A stretch of DNA of 64,000 bases from Sphingobacteriia bacterium (GTDB lineage Bacteria; Bacteroidota; Bacteroidia; Bacteroidales; UBA7960), in the NCBI GenBank assembly GCA_011390785.1, contig JAABRR010000024.1, positions 18,943 through 82,942 of the forward strand, written 5' to 3'. Shown one piece after another: positions 1 through 9,576 of the stretch. Positions within the stretch are counted from its first letter, which is position 1; every line of letters starts with the position of its first letter. A program made the position numbers and the translations under genes. Below the pieces are notes generated by a model. That model was given only the letters and a program-made list of their open reading frames with translations, was not told where the DNA came from and did not search any database.

Positions 1-2124
1 ATAACAGAACTAAAGGTAGAGGGAATGAGCTGCACAAATTGCTCTCTTGGCATAAAGAAATCTCTTGAAAAAAAGGGATTTACTGATGTGTATGCCGATT
101 TCACCACCGATGAAGTACGATTTCAGACAGATGATGAAGCAATGGTTGCAAAGGCCATAAAAACTATTGAATCATTGGGTTATTCGGTTAGTAAACGAGT
201 AACTGATGAAACAACAGAAAAACAGCCAGAAAAGAAAAAGATTACCAGCATAGAAAAAAAATTCTACGTTAGTGCCTTTTTTACAATTCCGTTGATTCTA
301 GCCATGTTTTTACCCTTTAAGCTGTTACACAACGATCTTTTTCAACTTGCTTTAACCATCCCTGTTTTTTCAATTGGTTTCTGGCACTTTGGCCGCAGTG
401 CATTTAATAGCCTTAGGGCAGGCGTTACCAATATGGATGTTTTGATTTTTTTGGGAAGTTCAGCTGCTTTTATCTACAGTCTTGTCGGAACCATTTATCA
501 GCTTGGCCATGATTATATGTTTTATGAAACATCGGCAAGTATTATCACCATAGTGTTACTGGGTAATATGCTAGAACACCGATCGGTAAAGAAAACCACC
601 ACAGCTATTGACGAACTTACCCGGCTGCAAATATCCCGTGCCCAGCGTATAACCCAGGAAATGCACGAAGGCCAGGAATACATTGAAGAGGTAGATGCTT
701 CTACATTAAGAACCGGCGATCTGGTGTTGGTAAATACCGGTGACAAAATTCCTGTAGATGGTGAAATTTTCTGGGGCTATGGAAGTATTGATGAATCTAT
801 GGTTTCGGGAGAAAGTCTGCCTGTAGAAAGAGGGAAAAATGATAAAGTAATTGGAGGCACCATTCTGGAAAAAGGGACAATAAAAGTAAAAACCACTGCT
901 ACAGGTAAAGAAACTGTTTTATCGCAAATTATTGAAATGGTGCGCAAAGCCCAGCAAGACAAACCTCAACTTCAAAATCTGGCCGATAAAATCAGTGCTG
1001 TATTTGTTCCTGTGGTAGTTCTTATAGCTCTTACTACCTGGTTGGGGTGGTGGTTAGGAGCCGGTATTGAGTTTAAAAGTGCTCTGATGCGTGGTATTGC
1101 AGTTTTGGTAATTGCCTGCCCCTGTGCTCTCGGACTGGCCATTCCCACAGCAGTTGTAGTGGGTCTGGGCAGAACAGCCAAAAATGGAATTCTGATAAGA
1201 GGTGGTAGTACATTCGATAAATTCCACCAGATACAAAAAGTTATTTTCGATAAAACAGGAACTCTTACAACAGGCCGGTTCAGAGTAAAAAATCTTGAAG
1301 TTTTCGGCGGAAAAACACAGGAAAGTATTGTTGTGCTGCTTTACAGCATGGAAAAACATTCTTCCCATCCCATTGCAAAATCAATAGTAAAAGAATTTAA
1401 AGGGTCTGAACCCATTAGTTTTGCCTCTGTTGAAGAAGAAAAAGGAATTGGATTAACTGCAAAGGATAAAGATGGTAATGAATTTAGGTTGGGATCTTAC
1501 GAATTTGTCAGAGACCTTACCAGCGACAATACGCATAGTATATATCTTACCATGAACAATAAACTGATCGGTTGGCTCGATATTGATGATGAAGTAAAAC
1601 CTGAGGCCAGACAAGCTATAGATTTTTTAAAGAAAAGAAACATCACTCCTGTTTTATTAAGTGGTGATAGGGAAAACAAATGTCGTAAAGTTGCTAAAGA
1701 ACTGGGTATAGAAGAGATTTATTATGAGAAAAGACCCGATGAAAAACTGCATATCGTTGAGCAATTATCTGCTAATTACAAAATTGCCATGGTAGGAGAT
1801 GGAATTAATGATGCCCCGGCCCTTGCCAAATCATTTTTGGGTATAAGTATGAGCAATGCAACTCAAGTAGCTGTAAAATCAGCAGAAGTTGTATTATTGA
1901 AAGGAAACCTGAATTTGCTTTCCAAGACTTTTGCTTCTGCTCAAGCCACAAGACGAACCATTAAGGAAAATCTGTTTTGGGCATTTATCTATAATGTTAT
2001 GGCTATTCCGCTTGCTATTACAGGTATTCTTACACCCATGGTAGCTGCGGCAGCCATGGCCCTTAGTGATGTTGTTGTGGTAGGAAACTCAATCAGACTA
2101 AAAAAGAGAAAGCTTTCAGAATAA
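1..2124 (+). CDS. copA: Copper-translocating P-type ATPase (5' end outside window)
   Basis: This P1B-type ATPase pumps Cu(I) across the inner membrane using ATP. The frame is open from base 1, so the true start lies upstream; the ATG at 25 is internal and would cut through the metal-binding domain. What is visible, in order: a heavy-metal-associated domain with the pair of cysteines in GMSCTNC (nt 22-42), membrane segments, the actuator loop SGES (about nt 808), the CPC metal motif in a membrane helix (nt 1117-1125, typical of copper pumps), the phosphorylation motif DKTGT (nt 1249-1263), an SHP nucleotide-domain motif, and the hinge GDGINDAP, followed by two final membrane helices. All catalytic motifs are intact. 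It converges on rho. Silver or another soft metal is a less likely substrate. Confidence 0.93.
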   Translation: MTELKVEGMSCTNCSLGIKKSLEKKGFTDVYADFTTDEVRFQTDDEAMVAKAIKTIESLGYSVSKRVTDETTEKQPEKKKITSIEKKFYVSAFFTIPLILAMFLPFKLLHNDLFQLALTIPVFSIGFWHFGRSAFNSLRAGVTNMDVLIFLGSSAAFIYSLVGTIYQLGHDYMFYETSASIITIVLLGNMLEHRSVKKTTTAIDELTRLQISRAQRITQEMHEGQEYIEEVDASTLRTGDLVLVNTGDKIPVDGEIFWGYGSIDESMVSGESLPVERGKNDKVIGGTILEKGTIKVKTTATGKETVLSQIIEMVRKAQQDKPQLQNLADKISAVFVPVVVLIALTTWLGWWLGAGIEFKSALMRGIAVLVIACPCALGLAIPTAVVVGLGRTAKNGILIRGGSTFDKFHQIQKVIFDKTGTLTTGRFRVKNLEVFGGKTQESIVVLLYSMEKHSSHPIAKSIVKEFKGSEPISFASVEEEKGIGLTAKDKDGNEFRLGSYEFVRDLTSDNTHSIYLTMNNKLIGWLDIDDEVKPEARQAIDFLKKRNITPVLLSGDRENKCRKVAKELGIEEIYYEKRPDEKLHIVEQLSANYKIAMVGDGINDAPALAKSFLGISMSNATQVAVKSAEVVLLKGNLNLLSKTFASAQATRRTIKENLFWAFIYNVMAIPLAITGILTPMVAAAAMALSDVVVVGNSIRLKKRKLSE

Positions 2125-2167
2125 CCGAATGTGAGATAATTCAATATAGACGTTAATGTAAAAAAAG

Positions 2168-2195
2168 CAAAGGGCTGCCAATTTGCAGCCCTTTG
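2168..2195. terminator. Bidirectional intrinsic terminator between copA and rho
   Basis: An 11-bp perfect stem (CAAAGGGCTGC, 2168-2178, with its complement at 2185-2195) closes a 6-base loop. Runs of A on the left (2161-2166) and a T-rich stretch on the right make it usable from both strands, as expected between two convergent genes. Confidence 0.8.
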
Positions 2196-2245
2196 TAATT
2201 TGAGTTCCTGAATGTTAAGAATTCTGTTTTCTGAACCTGTATCCT

Positions 2246-4276
2246 TTATCCATTCATCGAAAGAAGGAACTCTTCATTCGTTTTTGTATAGCGCATTTTA
2301 TCCAAAAGGAATTCCATGGCTTCAACCGGTGTCATATCTGAAATAAATTTACGCATAACCCAAACCCTGTTCATCATATCCTTATCCATAAGAAGATCTT
2401 CACGTCGGGTTCCTGATGCTACAATATCAATAGATGGGAAAATACGTTTGTTGGAAATTCTTCTGTCGAGCTGGAGTTCCATGTTACCGGTACCTTTAAA
2501 CTCTTCAAAAATTACTTCATCCATTTTCGATCCGGTATCAATAAGTGCTGTTGCAATAATTGAGAGTGAACCACCATTTTCAATATTACGGGCTGCACCA
2601 AAGAAACGTTTGGGCTTATGCAAAGCGTTGGCATCAACACCACCAGAAAGTACTTTCCCGGAAGCCGGAGCAACGGTATTAAATGCACGGGCAAGACGTG
2701 TAATAGAATCGAGCAGAATAACTACATCATGGCCACATTCAACCATTCGCTTAGCTTTCTCAAGAGCTATACCTGCTACCTTTACGTGTCTGTCGGCAGG
2801 TTCATCGAAAGTACTCGAAATTACTTCTGCCTTCACATTGCGTGCCATTTCAGTTACCTCTTCAGGGCGCTCATCGATAAGCAATACAATTAAAAATACT
2901 TCGGGATGGTTGGCAGCAATAGCATTGGCAATATCTTGAAGAAGAATTGTTTTACCTGTTTTGGGCTGAGCTACAATCAAACCACGTTGTCCCTTACCAA
3001 TTGGAGCAAACAAATCAATTACCCTTGTGGAAACATTAGACTGTGAGTGGCCCGTTAGTGAAAACTTTTCTTGTGGGAAAAGTGGGGTAAGAAAGTCAAA
3101 AGGTACCCGATCTCTGACGGCTGCCGGATCTCTACCATTAATTTTTTCAACCTTGATTAATGGAAAATACTTCTCATTTTCTTTAGGAGGTCTTATTCCC
3201 CCCTGAACGGTATCTCCTGTTTTTAAACCAAACAACTTTATCTGGCTTTGAGATACATAAATATCATCTGGGGAGTTAAGATAATTATAATCAGAAGACC
3301 TTAAGAATCCATATCCGTCAGACATAATTTCCAAAACACCTTCAGCATTAATAATACCTTCAAACTCATAAACCAACTCCTTTTGGCGAGGTTCAGGTTT
3401 AGTATTATTATTGCCATTAGAATCTTTTCTGTTTTGAGTATTCTGTCCTTGATTTTGGCCCTGACCTTGATTTGATTTATAGTTTTGGTTTCCTTGTGGA
3501 AAGTTTTTAGAATTGTTTTCCTGCTGGTTTCTCTCGTCTTTAACGAAATTTCTTTTGGGTTGATTTTGTGTGTGATCAATTCTTTTTTCACGACCTTTAT
3601 CAGCTTCCAAAGGCTCGTTGTTTCCACGATTTTCCTTATTCTCAATACCAGCAGCTGTTTTTCGTATTTCAGGTTCCTTAGAAGGCTCAATATTTTTTGT
3701 TGGATCAGTTTTTTTTATGGGTTCAGATGGCTTGATAGAAGATATACTTTGTTTTATCGGACTGGCAGCAGCCAAAGAATCTGAATCAGAAAATCTCGAT
3801 GTATTTGCCATCGAATTTGTTTTAATAGCCGGATGTTGAAAAGGCAATTCGAAAGTCAAATCAATATCTTTGATCAAATCGTCCGAAGATTTCGTTTTAG
3901 TGTTTATATTTTTATCTTCTTTTCTTTTGTTCGGGCGCGCCTTATTATTGTTACTTTTTTTTCCTGATATAGCTTTCTCAGTAGAATTCTCCTGAGAAAC
4001 TGTTTCCTTCTTTGGCGCAGACTGTTCTGCTATTGTGCTGGATGCAACGGGTCTTTTTATATCAGAAACAGGATTATTGGGTTTTCTTGTTCTGGGTCTG
4101 CTTGATCGTTTCTCTTGATTAACCAATTCTTTTGGCGGATTAATAGCTTGTGCATCAAGAATTTTAAAAATCAATTCTTCTTTCTTGAATGAATCAACCT
4201 TTCTCACATCATATTGCTTGGCAATATCTTTCAACTCCGCAAGAAGTTTACTTCTGAGTTCTTCAATTTCGTACAT
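2246..4276 (-). CDS. rho: Transcription termination factor Rho with long disordered insertion
   Basis: Rho is the hexameric RNA-dependent helicase that ends transcription. The first 44 residues form the Rho N-terminal helical domain. Residues about 50-295 are low complexity: first Lys/Ser/Pro-rich, then Asn/Gln/Gly-rich. After this come the cold-shock-type RNA-binding domain (motif DGYGFLRS) and the RecA-like ATPase with Walker A PKTGKT at about residue 440, Walker B ILLDSITR, the Q-loop ([14 protein letters not shown]) and the R-loop region [12 protein letters not shown]. At 676 residues it is about 255 longer than E. coli Rho, all of it from the insertion. Such insertions are usual in Bacteroidota, and that of Bacteroides thetaiotaomicron Rho has been linked to phase separation. 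The gene has a long leader (see 4277-4657). Confidence 0.97.
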   Translation of the reverse strand: MYEIEELRSKLLAELKDIAKQYDVRKVDSFKKEELIFKILDAQAINPPKELVNQEKRSSRPRTRKPNNPVSDIKRPVASSTIAEQSAPKKETVSQENSTEKAISGKKSNNNKARPNKRKEDKNINTKTKSSDDLIKDIDLTFELPFQHPAIKTNSMANTSRFSDSDSLAAASPIKQSISSIKPSEPIKKTDPTKNIEPSKEPEIRKTAAGIENKENRGNNEPLEADKGREKRIDHTQNQPKRNFVKDERNQQENNSKNFPQGNQNYKSNQGQGQNQGQNTQNRKDSNGNNNTKPEPRQKELVYEFEGIINAEGVLEIMSDGYGFLRSSDYNYLNSPDDIYVSQSQIKLFGLKTGDTVQGGIRPPKENEKYFPLIKVEKINGRDPAAVRDRVPFDFLTPLFPQEKFSLTGHSQSNVSTRVIDLFAPIGKGQRGLIVAQPKTGKTILLQDIANAIAANHPEVFLIVLLIDERPEEVTEMARNVKAEVISSTFDEPADRHVKVAGIALEKAKRMVECGHDVVILLDSITRLARAFNTVAPASGKVLSGGVDANALHKPKRFFGAARNIENGGSLSIIATALIDTGSKMDEVIFEEFKGTGNMELQLDRRISNKRIFPSIDIVASGTRREDLLMDKDMMNRVWVMRKFISDMTPVEAMEFLLDKMRYTKTNEEFLLSMNG

Positions 4277-4484
4277 GAATAAATTGGATTAAAAAAAAAT
4301 AAATTTCGACTTTATTGTAAAACAAAATTTTACCGGGTAATTAAATCATCAACCAAAAACTAAAATAGCAAAACCATAAAACAAAAGTTTTCGCAGGGGG
4401 CGAATCTTTGAATGGTAAAGTTGAAGATTGTTGGTTTATAATTATCGAAAAATCAAAGAATAAATCACTGAAGGAATTATCGTG

Positions 4485-4492
4485 CAAATATA
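4485..4492 (-). promoter_or_regulatory. Putative rho promoter (-7 element)
   Basis: Read on the reverse strand the sequence is TATATTTG, an exact match to the Bacteroidota -7 consensus TAnnTTTG. No clear TTTG -33 box is found at the usual 19-21 bases upstream, so the call rests on the -7 match and the position. Confidence 0.45.
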
Positions 4493-4608
4493 GTCAATTT
4501 AACCGATTTGAAAAAAATATATTGCAAAAGGGTGCTTTTTTTAAAAAAAAATATTCCGTTATCAACTAAAGGAACTCCATAAATTATTAATAAGCCAGGT
4601 AATTTATC

Positions 4609-4616
4609 TATTTTTG
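4609..4616 (+). promoter_or_regulatory. Putative promoter of the DUF4293 gene (-7 element)
   Basis: TATTTTTG matches TAnnTTTG and lies 41 bases before the ATG at 4658. No good -33 box is visible. Confidence 0.5.
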
Positions 4617-4657
4617 CAGTTTAAAGCTCTTAATTTTTAATATTTAAACAAAAAATT

Positions 4658-5125
4658 ATGATTCAAAGAATTCAAACCATTTATTTGTCGTTGGTTTTCA
4701 TTTTTGGTCTTCTTTTTCTCTTTTTACCCATGGGCCACCTGGAAATAGCAGATATGGTATACAAGATAAAATCATGGGGTTTGGTAGCAGAAAATATTTC
4801 ATTCGAATTTCAATCTCCAGGCCTGTATATGATATCAATTATTGTTCTCTCTATTGTAATAATGATTTTAACCATTTTAACCATTTTACGATATAAAAGG
4901 CGTTTACAGCAAATTCAATTTGGCAAACTTAATATTCTTTTACATGTTGGATTGGTAGTACTGTCATTTTTCTATCTTGACACATTTCAGCAATACAATT
5001 CCGGAAATTTCTCTTATGGTGTTGCCATTGTTATGCCTTTGATATCAATGATATTAATTTTATTAGCCAACCGTGCCATCAGAAAAGATGAGAATCTTGT
5101 TCGATCGGCAGACAGATTAAGGTAA
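4658..5125 (+). CDS. DUF4293 family four-helix membrane protein
   Basis: A 155-residue integral membrane protein of unknown function. Four hydrophobic stretches are visible: residues about 7-28, 48-73, 88-108 and 114-133, separated by short charged loops (a basic loop RYKRRLQQ after helix 2, and a charged C-terminus). The N-terminus MIQRIQTIYL is characteristic of the DUF4293 family, which as I recall is confined to Bacteroidota and commonly sits next to rho, as it does here in divergent orientation. It has its own promoter and is followed by a terminator, so it is probably monocistronic. No catalytic residues can be recognised, and nothing in the sequence gives a function. Confidence 0.85.
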   Translation: MIQRIQTIYLSLVFIFGLLFLFLPMGHLEIADMVYKIKSWGLVAENISFEFQSPGLYMISIIVLSIVIMILTILTILRYKRRLQQIQFGKLNILLHVGLVVLSFFYLDTFQQYNSGNFSYGVAIVMPLISMILILLANRAIRKDENLVRSADRLR

Positions 5126-5172
5126 CAAACCAAAAAACAACTTACTGTTGAATTTTTTTAAGATTTGAATAA

Positions 5173-5204
5173 AAAGCCTGTAATCAGTAAAATTAACAGG
5201 CTTT
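5173..5204. terminator. Intrinsic terminator between DUF4293 gene and racemase
   Basis: A 9-bp perfect stem (AAAGCCTGT, 5173-5181, paired with 5196-5204) is followed by TTTATTTTATTT on the plus strand and flanked by A-rich sequence on the left, so it can serve both convergent genes. Confidence 0.75.
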
Positions 5205-5274
5205 ATTTTATTTAAAGACTTCCAAACGACCTTTTTTAAAGACAACTTTTGATAGTTACTTAAACAGATTTGTG

Positions 5275-6348
5275 TTATTCAACAAGTTTCTTTGATATAT
5301 AATCAGAATTGAATAGCCCCAGAGCCCCCATATATTTCATTTTGAATTTTATAACATCGCCTACCTTATATTTTCTGGGATTTTTTCCCAGATCAATAAC
5401 AACAATATCAGAACTTGCACCTGCAATTTTAACACTACTATCTGTCGGGATAAGAAAATCGGTTGAGATATCGAGTAACCCAAAATCAAGTAGTGCCCGC
5501 CATGTTTTTTTACCGTAGTCATCCTGGTTTACTTCAAACATTTCACCAGACGGATTTTCAGCCAGTTCCCCTTCGGGTACAATTGGCTTTTCAAGGAGTT
5601 CAATAATTTCTGCATAAAGGTTTATTACATCATCGCGCATGCCTTTAATTGATTTCCCGGTAACAAGATTATTACCAAAGAAAAGGGTCTCTCCTACCCT
5701 AAAATGGTTGATTCCTTTAGGGAGTTGCTTTTTCTGAATCATGGGAATCACCACTGACGAACCGCCGGTAATCCACTTTATTTTTCGGTTAAATTTTAGT
5801 TCAATAATTTGCTTGTACAAGCTGAGCTGAACCATTTTATCATGAGATGGCATAACGCCATAAAGACAATTGAAATTGGTGCCGAAGCCTACTACTTCAA
5901 TATTAGGCAATTCAAAAACTTTTTCGTAAAATGCAACAAGATTTTCTCCAAGAACCCCTTCGCGCAAATCGCCCATTTCAATCATAATGATTACACGATG
6001 CAACTTTTGTTGTCTTCCAGCTTCTATGGATAAAAGCCTAAGCGTTTCAAGATCAGAATTAAAACTAACATTCGCATACTTTATTACTGAAGCTAAACTT
6101 TTGCGTGGCGGGGGCTTAATATAAACGGTATTAACATCTGGATTAATCGATTTAATCTTTTTTAAATTGCTGATTCGTGAATCCATCAATTCAGTCGCAC
6201 CCATATTAATAAGCTCTTTAAGAAAAACTTCATTCCCACACAAAAGCTTACTTACTATACCCCATTCAATTTTATTTTCTTCAAAAAAATTCTTTAAGAA
6301 ATTAAAATTCTGGCGAAGTTTCTTACTACTTATGGTTAATTCGGCCAT
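5275..6348 (-). CDS. Alanine racemase-family PLP enzyme, ornithine-racemase-like
   Basis: This 357-residue protein has the PLP-barrel fold of the alanine racemase N-terminal domain. Lys34 in VSKLLCGN occupies the position of the PLP-binding lysine. Further family features are DSRISNLKK (residues about 57-65), the motif MGDLREG (about 126-132), ITGGSS phosphate-binding region, and GASSD near the C-terminus. The overall pattern resembles the clostridial ornithine racemase/YhfX branch more than biosynthetic Alr, and the second (C-terminal) domain is of that shorter type. It is the last gene of a reverse-strand set behind a symporter and an acetyltransferase, only 10 bases after the GNAT stop codon, so a catabolic or salvage role on an imported amino acid is likely. 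The exact substrate cannot be read from the sequence. Confidence 0.8.
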   Translation of the reverse strand: MAELTISSKKLRQNFNFLKNFFEENKIEWGIVSKLLCGNEVFLKELINMGATELMDSRISNLKKIKSINPDVNTVYIKPPPRKSLASVIKYANVSFNSDLETLRLLSIEAGRQQKLHRVIIMIEMGDLREGVLGENLVAFYEKVFELPNIEVVGFGTNFNCLYGVMPSHDKMVQLSLYKQIIELKFNRKIKWITGGSSVVIPMIQKKQLPKGINHFRVGETLFFGNNLVTGKSIKGMRDDVINLYAEIIELLEKPIVPEGELAENPSGEMFEVNQDDYGKKTWRALLDFGLLDISTDFLIPTDSSVKIAGASSDIVVIDLGKNPRKYKVGDVIKFKMKYMGALGLFNSDYISKKLVE

Positions 6349-6358
6349 CTTTTTCCTA

Positions 6359-6799
6359 TTAACGGTTTAAACGCATTTCAAGATATTTACTGGTAAATCC
6401 AAGTTTTTCGTAAAGGAACCTTGCCGGATTATTTGGTTCTACGTGTAGCTTTATACTCCCCTCTGCCTTGTCGAAGCATTTAAGCATTAATTCTTTTCCC
6501 AATCCTTTGCCTCTGTAGTCTTTATGAACAGCAATATAAACAAGAATATTCTCAGGAATATAGCCTGCCATACCTGTTTTATTAATTACCACAGCCCCGG
6601 TAATCCCATGTTCCTCATTTTCAGAAACAAGGATAAAACCGCCAAACTTTTTCTTATCATCCATGGCAAAATTGATACAACTTAGAATGGCATGGTGTTC
6701 ATCGCCAAATTCATCAAGATGCTGAAAAAGAAAATCAGCAATTTGGGTTTTTCTCTTATCGTTTATATTGTCTTTTGGGTAATAAAAAGTATAATTCAT
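6359..6799 (-). CDS. GNAT family N-acetyltransferase
   Basis: A 146-residue single-domain GCN5-related acetyltransferase that moves an acetyl group from acetyl-CoA to an amine. The acetyl-CoA-binding motif A is clear: VHKDYRGKGLGKELMLKCF (residues about 93-111, with the R/Q-x-x-G-x-G/A pattern as RGKGLG). A short motif B follows (LHVEPNNPARFLYEKLGF), where N-x-x-A-x-x-x-Y/F-E-K-x-G-F is the usual C-terminal GNAT signature. It lies between the symporter gene (52 bases upstream) and the racemase gene (10 bases downstream) and is almost surely cotranscribed with both. Its substrate might be the same amino acid that the racemase handles, but this is an inference from position. Confidence 0.85.
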   Translation of the reverse strand: MNYTFYYPKDNINDKRKTQIADFLFQHLDEFGDEHHAILSCINFAMDDKKKFGGFILVSENEEHGITGAVVINKTGMAGYIPENILVYIAVHKDYRGKGLGKELMLKCFDKAEGSIKLHVEPNNPARFLYEKLGFTSKYLEMRLNR

Positions 6800-6851
6800 T
6801 GTGTTTAGTATTAAGGATGATTAAATATAATATGAAAATTTATTTTAATGA

Positions 6852-8339
6852 TTAATTACTTCTAACAATGGCTGATTTAAATTTCAATTTGTTAAGAATA
6901 ACAAAAGTAATTGCGGCCAAAGCGAGGCCAAAAACGTTAGCATCGAGATCTAACGGAAGTTTAACTTGTGATACAATTAATAATATTGTTGTACCTCCAC
7001 CCAGCAACATTGCCCAAAAAGCTGCCACGGAACTTGCATTCTTCATAAAAATCCCTCCCAATACCGGTATAAATAGTCCGGAAACCATAAAGGCATATGA
7101 ATACAGCATCAGCTCCAGTACATTTGGCATTACAGAAGCCAGCAATACAGCCAGAACTCCTAAAATCATTGTAAATATTTGAGATACCAGCAGAAAAGAT
7201 TTATTTGATTTTGGCATTTTAAACCACTTACCGCATATATCAGTTAGAAAATTTCCGGAAGATGCCATCAAACAGCTATCTGCCGTTGACATTATGGCAG
7301 AAAAATAAGCAGCCATCATTAACCCCATAAATCCAACGGGTAAAACCGATCTCAATAAAAGGGGCAAACCCTTTTCTTCATCAAGAATATCAGTTGGAGC
7401 AAAACCCAGCTCAATAAACATACCCTGTTCAAAAGCTACCCGGGAAAAAAGCCCCAGGGTAACTCCCATAAAGGCCATAATGGGGTACTCAAAAAAGCCG
7501 GCAATAATCCATGCCTTTTGAGCTTGTTTTTTATCCCTTGCGGCATAAATACGTTGATAAAGAGTCATACCCACAAACCAGATAGGAATGATTGTTACAG
7601 TCCAGTATACAATTTGTTGCCATGTAATATTAGTAAGACTGAAAAACTCAGGAGGTAAAATTTCTTTAATGCTTTCCATTCCTCCAATACTGAAGTACGC
7701 AAACGGAATTCCAATGAAAATTAAGCCAACCATCAATATTATCCACTGTATTGTATCGGTATAAATAACGGCTTTAATTCCTCCCATGGCAGTGTAGGCA
7801 ACTACAATAATACCCATTACAATCAGTGCAGTTTGCATGTCTACATTAATAAACGTTGCTGAAGCCAGTTTTGCCCCTGCCAATATCTGACTACTGGTAA
7901 AACCTAAATATCCTATACCTGAAATTATTCCTGCAAGCATAGCCACCCTTGGGTTGTAAAAATGACCCAAAAGTTGAGGAAAAGTGTAAAACTGCTTAAA
8001 TTTTTCGATAGCTTTTACCCTTGGTATTAGAATAACTGCGCTCAACCAGGCACCTATCAAACCGGTAAAAAGCATCCACGAACCCGATAAACCCATTATA
8101 AAACCCAATCCGCCCAGTCCAATGGAGAAACCGCCCCCAACATCAGTAGCAACCACTGATAAACCGATATGCCAACTTCCGATTTTTCGGCCTCCTACAT
8201 AATAATCTTCAACACCTGTATTTTTGAAAAGGAACCAGACTCCTATTCCAAGAACAACGAGCATGTAAAAAACGAAAATAATTATGTCGATAAAAGGCAT
8301 TAAATTTGATTTCCTGTTTTGAGCGGTAAAAGTAGTCAT
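6852..8339 (-). CDS. Sodium:solute symporter (SSS family)
   Basis: A 495-residue inner-membrane Na+-coupled symporter with about 13 hydrophobic helices. Family marks include YYVGGRKIGSWHIGLSVVATDVGGG near the N-terminus (first helices and the sodium site), GISGIGYLGFTSSQ-like helix 4 region, GMTLYQRIYAARDKKQA in the middle, and AIMSTADSCLMASSGN, which corresponds to the conserved ALMSSADS motif. I chose the ATG at 8339; a TTG six codons earlier and an ATG at 8300 are alternatives, the latter placing the start nine residues before helix 1. It heads the set symporter-GNAT-racemase, which suggests an amino acid or related amine as substrate. Divergent from the radical SAM gene. Confidence 0.88.
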   Translation of the reverse strand: MTTFTAQNRKSNLMPFIDIIIFVFYMLVVLGIGVWFLFKNTGVEDYYVGGRKIGSWHIGLSVVATDVGGGFSIGLGGLGFIMGLSGSWMLFTGLIGAWLSAVILIPRVKAIEKFKQFYTFPQLLGHFYNPRVAMLAGIISGIGYLGFTSSQILAGAKLASATFINVDMQTALIVMGIIVVAYTAMGGIKAVIYTDTIQWIILMVGLIFIGIPFAYFSIGGMESIKEILPPEFFSLTNITWQQIVYWTVTIIPIWFVGMTLYQRIYAARDKKQAQKAWIIAGFFEYPIMAFMGVTLGLFSRVAFEQGMFIELGFAPTDILDEEKGLPLLLRSVLPVGFMGLMMAAYFSAIMSTADSCLMASSGNFLTDICGKWFKMPKSNKSFLLVSQIFTMILGVLAVLLASVMPNVLELMLYSYAFMVSGLFIPVLGGIFMKNASSVAAFWAMLLGGGTTILLIVSQVKLPLDLDANVFGLALAAITFVILNKLKFKSAIVRSN

Positions 8340-8447
8340 TTTGGTTTGAAGAGCCAAGTTAGCAGTATAATAAACTGACTATATGATACATACGCATGAT
8401 AAAAGTTATACTACAAATGTTTAATTTTAAAATATTATAAATAATAA

Positions 8448-9392
8448 ATGATTTACACGTGGGGAAATTCCCGTAGATTTCATTCTCTGGCAGACCAAAA
8501 TAGGCAACTCTATGGAAGCCGGATACAGAAAGTTAGCGTTGATGCTGGTTTTACATGCCCAAACCGCGACGGAACCAAAGGCACCGGCGGGTGCACTTTT
8601 TGTAATAATAAAGGTTTTAGCCCATCATACTGTCATGAAGAACCATCTATTACCAATCAGATAAACAACGGTCTAAAATTTTTAAAAAATCGGTACAGGA
8701 AAGTTAAAATATTTATTGCTTATTTTCAGGCTTATTCCAATACTTATGATTCTCTTGATGTATTAAAAAAACGCTACGAAGAAGCCCTTTCACATCCGGG
8801 AATTTCAGGAATTTCTATTGGTACAAGGCCAGATTGCATTTCTTCTGAAATACTGGACTATCTTGCTAAATTATCAAAAAATCAAATAGTCCAGGTTGAA
8901 TATGGTGTTGAATCCTGTTATGAAGAAACATTAAAAAGAATAAATCGGGGGCACACCTTTGAAGAATCTGTAAATGCAATAAAAGAAACTACAGACAGAG
9001 GCCTGCAAACTGGAATTCATTTAATTATTGGATTACCAGGAGAGAACAGAAACCAAATGCTTGATCAAAGCAAGATAATATCTAAATTACCAATACATTC
9101 TGTTAAATTTCATCAACTTCAGATAGTTAAGAACACCGCTATAGCTCAAGAATACCTTGAATACCCTGAACATTTTAATCTTTTTTCAGTACAGGAATAC
9201 GTTCAATTCATGGTTGATTTCCTGGAAAACCTAAATCCTGACATTGCCATAGAAAGGTTTGCCGGCGAAGTACCGCCTCAATATAACATGCGCGAGTCTT
9301 GGAATGGATTGCGCAGTGATCAGATTATTGGCAGGATAGAAAAGATGTTGGAAGAAAAAAAATCGTGGCAGGGGAAATATTACACCCAATAA
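8448..9392 (+). CDS. Radical SAM protein, TIGR01212/YhcC family
   Basis: A 314-residue radical SAM enzyme. The iron-sulfur cysteines have the atypical spacing of this family: CPNRDG...GGCTFCNN (C-x11-C-x2-C, residues about 35-50) rather than the usual CxxxCxxC. Other family hallmarks are the N-terminal YTWGNSRRFHSLADQNRQLYG, the motif KVSVDAGFTCPNRDG, AYFQAYSNTY, GISIGTRPDC, QVEYGVES and HLIIGLPGE. Length is normal. The reaction is not established to my knowledge; proposals centre on tRNA or small-molecule modification. It is divergent from the symporter gene and 184 bases upstream of the AbgT gene, so it is probably transcribed alone. Confidence 0.92.
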   Translation: MIYTWGNSRRFHSLADQNRQLYGSRIQKVSVDAGFTCPNRDGTKGTGGCTFCNNKGFSPSYCHEEPSITNQINNGLKFLKNRYRKVKIFIAYFQAYSNTYDSLDVLKKRYEEALSHPGISGISIGTRPDCISSEILDYLAKLSKNQIVQVEYGVESCYEETLKRINRGHTFEESVNAIKETTDRGLQTGIHLIIGLPGENRNQMLDQSKIISKLPIHSVKFHQLQIVKNTAIAQEYLEYPEHFNLFSVQEYVQFMVDFLENLNPDIAIERFAGEVPPQYNMRESWNGLRSDQIIGRIEKMLEEKKSWQGKYYTQ

Positions 9393-9576
9393 AAAATCAT
9401 TACTTTTGGGCCTTTGTGAAAAAATTAATTCATTTTTCCAATAAGATCTGGCCAGGTAAAAAAAATCGAAACAACTGAATGTTTCTGTTTTTCGCCTTGT
9501 AAGATTTAAAAGCATACCAGATTAAATTAAATACCATAATCGATAAACAAAAAAATTAAAAAATAAATATTCAGAT

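Larger units (their letters stand above)
4277..4657. other. Divergent intergenic region: rho leader and two promoters
   Basis: 381 bases without a gene, very A/T-rich. Reverse strand: a TATATTTG element at 4485-4492 implies a rho transcript with a leader of about 200 bases. Forward strand: TATTTTTG at 4609-4616 serves the DUF4293 gene. A G-rich patch (GCAGGGGGCG, about 4394-4403) lies inside the rho leader. No small ORF worth calling was seen. Confidence 0.5.

Noticed and set aside
2316..2939. Forward ORF of 207 codons opposite rho
   Set aside because: Antisense shadow of a highly conserved gene; Ser/Arg-rich translation without family likeness.
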